Of a DNA stretch of 64,000 bases, positions 10,468 to 20,648 are shown one piece after another. Source of the DNA: Punctularia strigosozonata HHB-11173 SS5 (taxonomy: Eukaryota; Basidiomycota; Agaricomycetes; Corticiales; Punctulariaceae). Every line of letters begins with the position of its first letter. The stretch's first letter is position 1. Made by a program: the position numbers and the translations under genes. The stretch covers positions 833,491-897,490 of the forward strand of contig NW_006767438.1 in NCBI RefSeq assembly GCF_000264995.1. Reading direction: 5' to 3'. A model generated the notes under the pieces. The model did not search any database. It was not told where the DNA came from and worked only from the letters and a program-made list of their open reading frames with translations.

Positions 10468-11233
10468 TATAGAGGTCGTCCCATATAGCGCGGTGGTACT
10501 CGCGCGGGTCGATAGGAGTGTTGAGCCTGCGCCTGCGAATCTCGATGTCGTAGGCGAGCCACACCGGCCATATGTTATCGCTGCTGACTCCTCGGCGCAG
10601 GCGGATGTTCTCGTGGTGGATAAACCAATCTTGGTACTCCTGCGGAAGGTACTCTTCGAACAGCTGGAGATATCGTTGCCAGGCCTGCAACCACTCCGCG
10701 AACGAGAGCTGCATCTCCCCTTCCGGCGAGAGCGGCTGCTGAACCGGGACTAGACCCCCGGATTCGATCTGCCATAAGTTGTTCAGGTTCGCTGTCGTGT
10801 CGATACCTTGAGCCATGCACGCCGCGTCTGTGAGATGATGGAGCGGTACGTGTTTCTTATGTCCTCTTTCGAAGATGTCAACAATTTGTTGCGGAAGCAC
10901 ATAATAATTCACGTCTGCGAGGACTCCGGCGATACGCGCCGGTCGGCCCCGCGATGTTACAGGAGTAAGGGGAGCATGGGACGGGACAGCTTCGTCAATG
11001 CGTTGTGATTGTCGAGAGGGCCACGCCTGGGGGGTCGCGAAGGATTGATGTGGGCGCTGCGAGGCCGGAGGGGATGAGCTTGGCTGGTCGTCCGGCTCGT
11101 CCGGTGGGGGGCTGGCGTACTCCGACGATGAGAGTGCCTGGTCGTGGCTCTGACGCCCTGGAACTGTTTGTGAGTCCCGTTTCGACAGCAAGCACGGTGT
11201 GGGCAAGGAAGAAGGAAAGCAAGGCGATAGCAC
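10016..11233 (-). CDS. Ngaro gag-like protein with CCHC zinc knuckle
   Basis: An open frame of 405 codons. The middle part has a capsid-like helical stretch (SFAEWLQAWQRYLQLFEEYL, then WPVWLAYDIEIRRRR). The C-terminus has a retroviral-type zinc knuckle, C-x2-C-x4-H-x4-C (CFLCGRYSHRTKEC), and two further Cys/His clusters (CFHFN...C, CTLCGDSHSASLC). Together these indicate a nucleocapsid-like RNA-binding protein. The frame overlaps the reverse transcriptase frame by about 450 bp, so expression may need a frameshift or internal start. Confidence 0.75.
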   Translation of the reverse strand: MLSPCFPSSLPTPCLLSKRDSQTVPGRQSHDQALSSSEYASPPPDEPDDQPSSSPPASQRPHQSFATPQAWPSRQSQRIDEAVPSHAPLTPVTSRGRPARIAGVLADVNYYVLPQQIVDIFERGHKKHVPLHHLTDAACMAQGIDTTANLNNLWQIESGGLVPVQQPLSPEGEMQLSFAEWLQAWQRYLQLFEEYLPQEYQDWFIHHENIRLRRGVSSDNIWPVWLAYDIEIRRRRLNTPIDPREYHRAIWDDLYIAHLGRRILQPQPQQAQLALANRRRESGGGTTTGRGPRSSLPTKGRASDQTGSSFRSCFLCGRYSHRTKECFAKTLANGNPIFIARTQDGGYADKTGKRYCFHFNMQRGCSASGTCAHGEHRCTLCGDSHSASLCVIASAGRDDPAVQSR

Positions 11234-11283
11234 TGGCTTTTAGCCATAGTGAAAGCCGGTGACGGCGAGAAAGCAAGCAAGCA

Positions 11284-11814
11284 TCATCCATCTGGCAAGA
11301 AGGCCAGGCAAGCAAAGGAGAATACTGGTGGTATGGGACTCAGTAAGGCTCGTCGCTCACCTGACGATGCTGGAGGCGGGAGCGGTCGTAATTCCGCTCT
11401 GGCCCGTGCCGAGTGATGCGTCTCCCTTTCGCGACCGTCCGAGCGTGTCCTACGCCCCCGGAGAGTCGTGCGCTGGCTGGTCGTACGAGATTGCGAGCGC
11501 GCCGAGGCGGATGGGAGGCGGGGTTCTTGATCGCCCACTATGCCTTGCCAGTCTGAGCCTTCGTCTCCGGTTCCCTGGGCACGACCCTGTTGATATTCGT
11601 TCTTCTCCTTCTCCGTGTAGAGGGCGGAGTAGGACGGGTGGTCGATGAGCTCGTCCTTTCGCTCTACCAGGGCCTGCTTTGTCCGTGCCTTGAGTTCGTG
11701 TACGTTCCCTCCGGGCTCGACGCCCAATGCCTCTGCGAGCTCTACTAGGGCTGCTCGATTGAGCCGGTAGTGCGGTTTGTCGAAAGAGTTGTCGCGCAGA
11801 GCCCAAGGCGGCAT
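11284..11814 (-). CDS. Ngaro N-terminal gag frame, SAP-like
   Basis: An open frame of 176 codons begins 27 bp inside repeat A1. Its first 60 residues (HYRLNRAALVELAEALGV, then VHELKARTKQAL) resemble a SAP-type helix-extended loop-helix, a nucleic-acid binding fold. The second half is Arg/Ser-rich. It is in a different phase from the main gag frame, so splicing or frameshifting would be needed to join them. The SAP assignment is by eye only. Confidence 0.5.
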   Translation of the reverse strand: MPPWALRDNSFDKPHYRLNRAALVELAEALGVEPGGNVHELKARTKQALVERKDELIDHPSYSALYTEKEKNEYQQGRAQGTGDEGSDWQGIVGDQEPRLPSASARSQSRTTSQRTTLRGRRTRSDGRERETHHSARARAELRPLPPPASSGERRALLSPIPPVFSFACLAFLPDG

Positions 11815-11840
11815 GCTTTCACTTGCAAGTGCTTAATATA

Positions 11841-11970
11841 CTGATGCAGCTAGCGGTGCGCCTCTACTGACGAGGGAGTCCGGAGGGATGAGGAGCGTGT
11901 CACGAGTCGGAGTTTCAATTGTCTCCCTCGAGCCCAAGACGGCGCACCGAGCTTCGCTCGGTGCTCGCTT
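11841..11970 (-). repeat. Ngaro split direct repeat, A1 copy (130 bp)
   Basis: The 5' terminal repeat of the element, identical by eye to 6128-6257. Confidence 0.85.
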
Positions 11971-12086
11971 GAGCTCCAAGTACCTTTCTCTCCGAAAACA
12001 TGAGAATTATCACGACTGTTGTCGTAAAATAGCTGTAGGCAGGCAAGACATTTCCTATGGATTATTGTCTGCCCCACTTGCAATCA

Positions 12087-12562
12087 TCGAACGTGCCTCC
12101 GAGTCGGGTGAAAGTCCAAGCTCGGTCTTGATGGATCTGAAGACCTCCTCGTCCTGCTGCTCCGAACGATGGCGCAGATGCTTGTTGAAGTTCGAGTAGA
12201 GGGCGACCATACCGGTGTAGCGATCATGCGCAATCATCTCGTGACAACCTGAATTTGCAGCGCTTCGAGATATCATTGGCTATCTTCCCAACGCAGAGAA
12301 CGACCGATAAGTCGTCCTCTGCCGCCTCGTGCGGGAGCAGCCCATGTTGGATGCTGTATGCGCGGAACCGTTCGAAGGGAACACCCAATCCGTACTGAAG
12401 TCGTGGGCAGTCACCCTCGCGAAGCATCTCATCGCACATCCAAGGAGGAATGCGCGTCAACGCGGTTTGATGTTCTACCGCGAATCGGAGGAATGCCTTT
12501 GTCTGCAGGAAGTGTAAAATCATCACAACCTTGAATGCCCGTTCAGCATCGCCGGCGGCCAT
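12087..12562 (-). pseudogene. WYWD3 pseudogene
   Basis: Closest to WYWD6, with near-identical stretches such as IPPWMCDEMLREGDC. Three lesions are seen against that copy. About 30 bp holding the intron-1 acceptor are gone. A 2-bp loss near 12241 shifts the frame inside exon 2. The gene also stops at TELGLSPDSEA, so the WYWD motif, intron 2 and exon 3 are missing. The break lies about 117 bp from the right end of the Ngaro element, so the insertion and the truncation may be linked. The first exon (12530-12562) is still recognisable. Confidence 0.85.
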
Positions 12563-13131
12563 CTCGTGGTGGTTCACGCTGATATGCAATCGTAGGCTTT
12601 CAGTGTGTGGCGAGGGTACATGGGGTACGACGGTCGCTGGCTCCGAAGCTGTGCGCGTCGCGTCCGCTCCAGTGATCGTGAAACCCGGGGAGATGGTATA
12701 CGCGGCCCTCAATGAACTCAACATATCGCCACATTCGAGGAAAAAGATATAATATGGCATGGATGGCGACGAAATGGCGACAGTAACGACTACCCTGCTA
12801 CTATCCATACGAGAATCACGGCCTGAAAATTTGTCTGCACCAGAGTTGAGCTCGCCATACCCGTCTACTAGATGGTATCATGCCATCGAGAAGCGCTACG
12901 AGGAGACGCGTTCAGAATGGTCGACACATCCGCATCGGTCCGCCAGCGGGGTGATCGTGGATGCTGGAATATCCGCCCCGAAGTCTCCACCGCGTATAAA
13001 AGCCCAACGTTCTCTGACCACGTTCTCTAACTCTTGGATTCTGCTCTTGAGTTCTTTCCGTCATCATCCTTCTTTACCTACCTTGCATACCTTACTACCT
13101 ACCTCCTTACCTCTATCTCCTACCTCCTACC
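12563..13131. promoter_or_regulatory. Promoter of the orphan gene at 13132
   Basis: The left half still matches the sequence upstream of WYWD6. A TATA box (TATAAAAG) lies at 12995-13002, 130 bp before the next start codon. A C/T-rich leader (ACCTACCTCC-like) from about 13068 to 13130 is typical of fungal 5' UTRs around transcription starts. Confidence 0.55.
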
Positions 13132-13908
13132 ATGAACTTCTACCTTACCGCCTCCTTCCTCCCCTTTCCCTCCCACTTCCAACAGGTTGCCGTGGTGGAG
13201 AAGCTCGAGATGATGGTATGCCCGCCCCTCCACTTGACCTGTAGTAATGGCCCAAGCTGACGATTCATCAGGACGAACTTGAGGTCGAGGCCCTCCTGGA
13301 GGTCAGCGCTACCTACGAGGCCAACGATGCCGGTGAGGATATGCGTGTGCCCCCGCCGGCGCCGCGTATCCCACAGGAGGAGTTCGGTTTCTCCGACGGT
13401 GCGATGTCCTCCGGTTCTCTCAAGGCGCCTGCATCAATGGTCGAGGAGTGGTTTCCTCGCGCGGGCGTCTTCGAGGACAAGGAGGTGGACGGATCCAAGG
13501 GGACGGTCTCTGCGCGTCGTCACAAGGCGGACGCAAGGCCGTTGCCGCGGAGGCGGAACGCTTTCGAGGAACCAAGAGAGCGTTCCGTCGTAGTCAAGGA
13601 GAAGATGGAGGTCGAGAAGATGGGCGTGGGTGCCACTGCTGCGAAAGGGAAGGTCCAGTTCGCTCGAAGCCCACTCCGGTACGCCTTTCTCGTCCTCCGC
13701 ACTCCGATTCCTTCGCTCACATTGCATCCACAGGCCGAGCTCTGCTCGTAGCCGTGAAGGCTCCTCGAGCGCCTTCCCCGACGCCGCTTCGATCAAGACC
13801 ACGTCCCCTCAGCTCGACGTGACGAAGCGTTGCCAGAAGCCCCGCCCGGACTCTCTGATCTTCTACCGATCCGTCTACTTCGCCCGCTCTGACAGAACCA
13901 AGTTTTGA
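13132..13908 (+). CDS. Orphan protein, 221 aa, unknown function
   Basis: Exons 13132-13215, 13272-13678 and 13734-13908; introns of 56 and 55 nt with clean GT...CAG ends. The summed exons give 222 codons with no stop until TGA. A hydrophobic N-terminus (MNFYLTASFLPFP) is followed by an acidic EKLEMM/DELEVEALLEV stretch, a Pro-rich PPPAPRIP segment, and a charged, probably disordered middle. The C-terminus is FYRSVYFARSDRTKF. No domain is recognised. The strong promoter supports a real gene. Its last ~90 coding bases are duplicated across the assembly gap at 14625. Confidence 0.65.
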
Positions 13909-14180
13909 TGTCTCTCGGCTCTCGATTGCGGCTCCTGTTCCCCCTCCTCTCCCTTCTCGGGTTTCGGTATAAAACATAAAATCCCACAAAAAATCGAGAT
14001 ATTAACAGTTCACAAAAACATTAGATAGCGGCTTGGGGTAGTTGTAGTGGATTGTCGTCGTGGCTACCCTGTTTACTCGCTGATGCTGCTGACATTCCTA
14101 CAGCTTTATGCAGATCTCCATTCTCATTGCGGGCTGGGTAGCCGCGCGCCTGGAACCGAAACGAAAAAAAGATAAGTCCC
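13816..14180. repeat. Gap-flanking duplication, left copy
   Basis: Nearly identical to 14625-14988 (one G inserted near 14137). It contains the end of the orphan gene and its 3' flank, then runs straight into the run of N. Confidence 0.85.
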
Positions 14181-14624
14181 NNNNNNNNNNNNNNNNNNNN
14201 NNNNNNNNNNNNNNNNNNNNNNNNNNNNNNNNNNNNNNNNNNNNNNNNNNNNNNNNNNNNNNNNNNNNNNNNNNNNNNNNNNNNNNNNNNNNNNNNNNNN
14301 NNNNNNNNNNNNNNNNNNNNNNNNNNNNNNNNNNNNNNNNNNNNNNNNNNNNNNNNNNNNNNNNNNNNNNNNNNNNNNNNNNNNNNNNNNNNNNNNNNNN
14401 NNNNNNNNNNNNNNNNNNNNNNNNNNNNNNNNNNNNNNNNNNNNNNNNNNNNNNNNNNNNNNNNNNNNNNNNNNNNNNNNNNNNNNNNNNNNNNNNNNNN
14501 NNNNNNNNNNNNNNNNNNNNNNNNNNNNNNNNNNNNNNNNNNNNNNNNNNNNNNNNNNNNNNNNNNNNNNNNNNNNNNNNNNNNNNNNNNNNNNNNNNNN
14601 NNNNNNNNNNNNNNNNNNNNNNNN
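14181..14624. other. Assembly gap (N)
   Basis: 444 undetermined bases flanked by the same sequence on both sides, as expected for an unresolved tandem repeat or two merged haplotypes. Confidence 0.98.
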
Positions 14625-14937
14625 GACGTGACGAAGCGTTGCCAGAAGCCCCGCCCGGACTCTCTGATCTTCTACCGATCCGTCTACTTCGCCCGCTCTG
14701 ACAGAACCAAGTTTTGATGTCTCTCGGCTCTCGATTGCGGCTCCTGTTCCCCCTCCTCTCCCTTCTCGGGTTTCGGTATAAAACATAAAATCCCACAAAA
14801 AATCGAGATATTAACAGTTCACAAAAACATTAGATAGCGGCTTGGGGTAGTTGTAGTGGATTGTCGTCGTGGCTACCCTGTTTACTCGCTGATGCTGCTG
14901 ACATTCCTACAGCTTTATGCAGATCTCCATTCTCATT

Positions 14938-15410
14938 GCGGCTGGGTAGCCGCGCGCCTGGAACCGAAACGAAAAAAAGATAAGTCCCAATTCCCTCGGA
15001 TAACCGATTGCATTGCGACGCCTCATGAGCATTTGCTGAAACCTTCCACAGGTTCTCCCTCTTTGAGGCGATCGCGTATTTCGGGAGAAGATATCCTCGT
15101 CGCGGCTTTGGAAGCCGCATGCCTGGCACCGAAACGGAAAAAAGTGAGTATCACTTTCTTCGGATTTCATCGCGGCGTCAGTCGATCACCTGTGCTGAGA
15201 CCTTCCACAGGTGCTCATTTTCCGAGGCGATCGCCGACTTCAGTTCTCGTGCAGCTTCGGCGAAAAATATCCTCGTTGCGGCTTGGTAGCCGCTCGCCTG
15301 GCACTGAAACGGAAAACGATAAGTCTGAATTCCTTCCGACCGCCTTGCGGCGCTACACAAGCATTCACTGAAACGTTTCGCAGTTTTCGATTTTGGAGGC
15401 GATCGCGCAC
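14938..15410. repeat. Three-unit tandem repeat, ~165-175 bp period
   Basis: Units start near 14938, 15102 and 15278. Each opens with GCGGCT-tGGtAGCCGC, followed by GCCTGG-acCGAAACGgAAAA, and contains a shared AAACcTTtCcACAGGT-like block and GAGGCGATCGC near its end. Units are diverged, so the array is old. No coding function is apparent. Confidence 0.65.
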
Positions 15411-15849
15411 TTTCGATGCACAAGAGGCAGATGTAACGTCACATGTTGCCCTTGACGCCGCTCCCTGCCGCTCCCAGGACCTCTTCCCTTGGTCAGCATT
15501 CGCCGTCCCTCACGAGAAATATTACGCGTATTTAGTCAGAGCGGAGCAAATGCTCGGTTTGGTAGAGCCCGTAGCGCACGCGTCGGCCTGATCAATGACG
15601 CTCTCCACTCATCGTAGTATAGACTTCACAACAAGACGCGTGCCGGCCTTCAATTTCACTGTATATCATTATTCATCCCGTATCCCCGCAATCAAAGCGC
15701 GACAACTCAACAAATTACTCCTAACAACTCAATATGCAGAAGCTCCGTACCAGAGACATGTGGCGAAACTAACAGAAGACAGGAAGATGTCACACATGTA
15801 CTGATAATAGAGTAGGGACGATGACGAATAGAGACGGTGGAGTTTACAG
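15411..15849. other. Intergenic, nothing recognised
   Basis: This lies between the tandem repeat and the 3' end of WYWD4. No motif or credible open frame was found. Confidence 0.4.
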
Positions 15850-16536
15850 CTACGCGTTAGACGGCCGAACACCCGACGTCTTGATCGATGCTTCGTTCTC
15901 TTGGCCCCGCAATGTGCTGTGACCAATTTTCTTTTTGCGCGGTGCCTTCACCTGGTCACCATCAAGAACACAAATCAGCAAACATAAACGCGGTTGTTCA
16001 TAGAGACGTACCGTGAGTCTTTCGTGCGCTGGAGTACTAATATCCCAGTACCAAAGGGGTTCCGCGTCCGGGTCCAAATTGAGCTCTCGCTTGAGAATGT
16101 CGATAACCTCATCTTCGTCGTCTTCTGAGAGTTCATCCTCGCATAGGGAGAAGTTGCTGTACAGCGACAATACAAAGTCGTAAATGGGGTGCACGACAAC
16201 AGCCAAACGAATTCTCGCGCGGCAGATCATCGTCAAGTTGCGAAGCATGCGATCAGAACAGGTCATCATTCTGGTGGCACCCGCGGGGATGAACTCCTTG
16301 CGGATGGCGTAAGAGACCAGTCGGTCGTGTGGGACCCCCAGGCCGTAGTGAAAGAGCGGACAGTCGTCCGGTCCGACATCTTCTTGAACCATCCAAGACG
16401 GGATTTGTGGCAAGGCTTGACGATGCTTTTCAATGAATTCGTAACGAGCTCCCTAAACTCATGTTTGGACAAATCTTAGCTAAATGAAGCCAGTTGGACG
16501 TACCGCACACGGGTCCAGGTTTTTCCTTGACGACAT
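15850..16536 (-). CDS. WYWD4: WYWD-family protein, 191 aa
   Basis: Exons 16504-16536, 16012-16452 and 15850-15951; introns of 51 and 60 nt, phase 0. The core shows IPSWMV, DCPLFHYGLGV, VVHPIYDFVLSLYSNF, EVIDILKRELNLDP and LWYWD. Exon 3 encodes a basic tail (VKAPRKKKIGH), the same kind as WYWD1, and WYWD11 shares core features; these three form one subfamily. It is head-to-head with WECK2 across 822 bp. The function is unknown; the basic tail could serve nuclear import or nucleic-acid contact. Confidence 0.8.
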
Positions 16537-17358
16537 TGCAGCAAGGAAATCGAAAAATGGGGATCAGCCTACTTGAAGCGATAAACGGCAAGACAGCCAA
16601 AGGACGAGTGGCTCGAGGGAACTTCTCAAGTTGAACAAGACGCGAAGGATCGCCTTTTATGTGAATGAGGCGACACGGTCACGTGCACTCTTCAAACCTC
16701 CTCGAGCCAACTTGCCTACGTCCACCGGCAACTGGACAATGGCTCATACATTGCGCTAATGAACTCCTTGGCATGCGACCACTCACGTATTATCTCCGCA
16801 AATTAGTTCTCGCTGAGCGACAGCAAGATCAACCGATGGCCGTAATCCGAGACGGACATCTGAGTGTGGTTTAGCCTCTACCGATGGCCTGCTGCAAGCA
16901 CTACCCCACACTACCATCCACCCGCGCCGTGTTGAAGCCTCCAGGACTTCTGTACTAATCACTAACTTGCTCTGTCAGCGTTGGAATCAAATAACCCGTC
17001 GCTAAGACGAACCTTGCCGAGCACATCGAACCGCTCAATTTCTGGCGCTTCGCCATGGTGAGGCGGGAATTCATGCCAACGGTCTCTGCCAGTGTCAGGT
17101 ATGTGGTCTAGCTGTATCTTTCCCATAGCCATCGGCTCGCACTCGGACTATGGCAGATCCACTCGAGGTCGCTCTCATTGAGCATCAACCACGACCTCTT
17201 GCAGTGGCCGGTGTAGTCAAACGCTGACCACGGCCCTCTTTCATGGCCCGGGTTAGAATCGATGGTTAAATAACACTCGATTCCCGTTTCTCAATGGTCA
17301 GAGCTCCCTTGATACACATACACTCACCCCTGCCTGCCCTGCTGCGAGCACCTCATTC
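16537..17358. promoter_or_regulatory. Shared divergent region WYWD4/WECK2 (822 bp)
   Basis: CACGTG at 16680-16685 lies 144 bp before the WYWD4 start. The WECK2-proximal part (about 17177-17315) is the stretch also preserved in the deleted WECK copy at 4222-4360. No clear TATA box was seen on the WECK2 side. Confidence 0.5.
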
Positions 17359-18770
17359 ATGGCGGCCCGCTCGATCAATATCACCGAGGATGTGAGCTGA
17401 TATTCTTTTTCAGGAGACTTGCGCATTGTGACTGATGTAACTCACTTAGGACTTTTACGACAAATTACGCGATCCCGTGTTTTATGCACGCGAAGCGGAC
17501 GCCGATGAGCACGATAGTTACAGTTTTGTTGGAGAGATACTCTATACTTGGTCTTGGCCTATCTCGCGTCTTTTGGAAGGTGATCGCAGGGGGACCATGC
17601 AGATCTTTCCGCAGATGACCTTAGCCTCGTCGAAGGTGAAGGACAAGGTGGAGCCAGAGGCAGAGGGCGAGGATGGGAATAAGGCTGAAAGAGATGGCGA
17701 GGCGCGAACGGCAGGGGAAGTCATACCTGAACAACAGAAGAAGAAGGAGCAAAAGTTCAGGTCTTACCCGGACTTCGGTGGCCTGATTCTCCTTCGCTCG
17801 CCGAACGGTCCAAGGAAACACCTTGCATTCCTTTGGGAGTGCAAAGCCGCGCCAGCTTACGTCAACTGGTCTGATGTGGACGATGGACTGACCCACGACG
17901 GCGCCTGCAAGGTCATCAAGGATTCTCTGCCTCAACTTCGCAGGCAGGCCGAAATGGCGATGAAGCAATTCGAAACTCAGACATGCCATACATTCCTCAG
18001 ATCGGGCCCGTTCTTCAGCCTTCTCGAATTCAAGGAACGCGAGGACGTACCGCAACCTACTACACTCACAGAGTTGCCCTTGCACAGGAATCTAGCGGAG
18101 GAGCTGGAAAGGGCGACCCGTATTCCATGCGATCCCATCTATTTTGTACAGCCCATCTTCCGCAACATTGACCAGCCCAATCTCCGTCTAACCGCTCCCT
18201 TTCTGGGCGCCTTACACTGGGTGGTTTCCGCTGAGCCGTTCCATTTAGAGCTATCCCAAACATTCTTTTCGTTGCCGGACGACGAGCAGGCGGAAGGACA
18301 ACCCTCCGACGATATACGAGTGCGTACCAGAATACTGTGATCATGAAGTATAGCTCATGAGTCTTGCTCAGGACGAGGCACGGAATTTATTGAACGCTAA
18401 TCAAGAGCAATTGACGAACGAGCTGGAGGTGTTGCAAACGGTTGCCAGTGACGACACCCCAGACGTTGTAGATCCAGGGCACGGTGTTGACCCCAACTTC
18501 AGGGGCAGGCGCAACAAATCAGAAGAGCCATGTACGCCGAGCAAAATCCGCCTTACACGCGGACTGCGATCCAAGACTGGTTTGCCGCTTATGGAACCTT
18601 TGAAGCTCGAAGGGAGAAAACGGGGCCCGGGCGCGAGGGTTAAGAGGGTGTTAATCGTTGAGAATGTCAATGATGAAGAAGAGGATCAGGGCGAATCCAA
18701 GGTTGACAACAATGTAGACGTTGCAAATACTGACCAGGCGGGCGTGCGCGATGGAGGAGTAAGTTCTTAG
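17359..18770 (+). CDS. WECK2: PD-(D/E)XK-like putative nuclease, 433 aa
   Basis: Exons 17359-17391, 17450-18319 and 18372-18770; introns of 58 and 52 nt, phase 0. It shares with WECK1 the helix YSFVGEILYTW, the strand GTMQIFPQ, PDFGGLIL (P118-D119), FLWECKA (E141, K143), the helix LPQLRRQAEMAM, CHTFLRSG and the C-terminal block LGALHWVV. The region between the first strand and PD is a shorter charged insert. Exon 3 has a helix (ELEVLQTVA), a basic patch and a moderately acidic end. A strong donor (GTAAGT) 12 bp before the stop could extend the gene to a further small exon near 18872. It is head-to-head with WYWD4 and the parent of the deleted copy at 4222. Confidence 0.75.
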
Positions 18771-18918
18771 GGACAACGGCTTCAAACACGATTTCTACGC
18801 TTCCATATCCGGTACTATAGTCAGTCGTAGCCTAATTAAATCGCATAGTCATCTAAGTCTTGTGCATCACAGATGCACGACGAAGAGGTAAGCGTGCTCA
18901 TGTGAGAGACTGGGAACA

Positions 18919-19691
18919 CTAAACCCGCGCTCCTTCGGGCTTGATAGAGCAGGATGCGCACCTAGCCTGTGTCTCCGGGTCCACATCTTCGAACACGGGT
19001 TGTTGGTCTTTGTCTTGAGTTTGTGCTACCTGCATGTGCAACTTGACAGCTTTGGAATGGGAGGAAGTTATGACATGTGCATCTAAGGTCGGCAGCAAGG
19101 CACGAGTGCTTCGCATTGAGAAGGCCAGGACTTACCATGTCCCAAGTCATCGTGTAAGAACTGTCCACATCCCAGTACCAAAGGGGCTGCAATTCCGGTG
19201 GTAGATCAAGCTCATCTTTCACGAGCTTGAAGAACTTCGACTCCGCTTCTGCCACATGCGACTGATACTTGATGAAGTTCGAGTACAAAGCGATCATACG
19301 CATGAAGCAATAGTATTATGTCATGGCGCAGTACAATTTGACATTAGCACGTCTGGCGATGTGATCAATTATTCGTCGCGCGTGACAGACGACAAGCAGG
19401 TCAATTTCGGCCTCTCTGGGTTTGAACAACTTGTGCTTGAGGTCATAGGTGCGGAACTGTTCACGGGAGACGCCTAGTCCATAGTGAAACCGTGCGCAAT
19501 CATCTTCGCGCAGGTATTCATCACACACCCAAGGCGGTAGCCGCTTCAGTGCTTTTCGGTGCTCCACTGCAAATGCAAGCCATGATTCCTGAGGGGTGGG
19601 GCATGAGTACATCGTGTCATGCACCATACAGCCGAAAATATCGGCAAAGCGACACTACCTTACACGCTCGTTCCGCGTCGCTCACTGCTAT
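18919..19691 (-). pseudogene. WYWD5 pseudogene
   Basis: It belongs to the same subfamily as WYWD2 (LKRLPPWVCDEYLREDDC; KAVKLHMQVAQ). At the place of the start codon (19689-19691) the sequence reads ATA. Exon 2 (19138-19588) contains an in-frame TAA at 19316-19318, where WYWD2 has His. The boundary of intron 2 and exon 3 no longer keeps frame. Three independent defects make a functional product unlikely. Exon 1 splicing signals (19659-19691) are intact, so the copy is a recent casualty. Confidence 0.85.
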
Positions 19692-19897
19692 GGGTGACAG
19701 GGGGTTATTGTTCGAGCTTGCCCGTGGCCACGACCACGCATTCGTAGTATAACGATACTATGCCAACACACATGGTCGTACATGAGGATCTCAGAAGACG
19801 AGACCGAGCGTCGAAAACAGATGGAACGCTGGAGTGGAGGCAATGACGAACGATAAGACCAGACAAACATGCGAAGTCAATGATTTTGTCAGTGAAC

Positions 19898-20648
19898 CTA
19901 AGGCCGCACCATGTTGGGCCTGTTATCGAAGGACGCGTATCTTTCCTTGAGCTGCGGGTCTACGGATTCAAACTGCGGAGTTTGATCTTCGTGTGCGGTA
20001 TTTGTAATGGCCATGTGCATTTCGACGGCCTTGGGGATTGAGAACTGCGGCGCACGCATTGAGTATCAACGATGCTTTCCATACACGGAGGTCAGAACTC
20101 ACATCCTGTAACGTCACCGTGTCGGAACTATCCGCATCCCAGTACCAGACTGCCTCCGAGTCGGGTGAGAGTCCAAGCTCGGTCTTGATAGATCTGATGA
20201 CCTTCTCGTCCTGCTGCTCCGAACGATGCCGCAGATGCTTGTTGAAGTTCGAGTAGAGGGCGACCATACCGGTGTAGCGATAGTGCGCAATCATCTCGTG
20301 AGATAACCTGAACTTGCAGCGCTTCGAGATATCATTAACTATCTTCCCAACGCAGAGAACGACCGATAAGTCGTCCTCTGCCGCCTCGGGCGGGAGCAGC
20401 CCATGTTTGATGCTGTATGCGCGGAATCGCTCGAATGGAACACCCAGTCCGAATTGGAGTCGCGGGCAGTCACCCTCGCGAAGCATCTCGTCGCACATCC
20501 AAGGCGGAATGCGCGTCAATGCGGTTCGATGGTCTACCGCGAATCGGAGGAATGATTCCTGGAATCGTATATCTTGTCAGACCTTTGTCTGCAGAAAGTA
20601 AGGAATGATCACCACCTTGAATTCCAGTTCAGCATCGCTGACAGCCAT
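19898..20648 (-). CDS. WYWD6: WYWD-family protein, 211 aa
   Basis: Exons 20616-20648, 20103-20558 and 19898-20044; introns of 57 and 58 nt, phase 0. The core is HRTALTRIPPWMC, GDCPRLQFGLGVPFERFRAY, DEKVIRSIKTELGLSPDSEA and VWYWD. Exon 3 begins FSIPKAVEMHM and ends with FESVDPQLKERYASF, the family-wide C-terminal block. It is the intact sister of WYWD3. It stands in tandem with WYWD5 and WYWD7 and has no WECK partner of its own. I did not find CACGTG in its promoter. Confidence 0.8.

Larger units (their letters stand above)
5912..11970 (-). mobile_element. Ngaro-like (DIRS-order) tyrosine-recombinase retroelement, 6.06 kb
   Basis: On the minus strand the order is repeat A (11970-11841), gag-like frames, reverse transcriptase plus RNase H, tyrosine recombinase, then repeat B (6398-6256), A (6257-6128) and B (6054-5912). 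This A1-ORFs-B1-A2-B2 layout is the split direct repeat of Ngaro/PAT elements, which integrate by tyrosine recombinase and make no target duplication. Both A copies (130 bp) and both B copies (143 bp) appear identical by eye, and the long frames are open, so insertion is recent and the element may be functional. It sits between WYWD2 and the truncated WYWD3. No aspartic protease or DDE integrase is present, which excludes an LTR retrotransposon. Confidence 0.85.

Noticed and set aside
9908-10753. 281-codon plus-strand open frame
   Set aside because: It is antisense to the Ngaro gag and RT frames, which carry real motifs.
5912-11970. Retroelement as an LTR (Gypsy/Copia) element
   Set aside because: There are no flanking LTRs, protease or DDE integrase; a tyrosine recombinase and split repeats are present instead.
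14098-14798. Open frames spanning the run of N
   Set aside because: They exist only because N is read as X; no sequence supports them.
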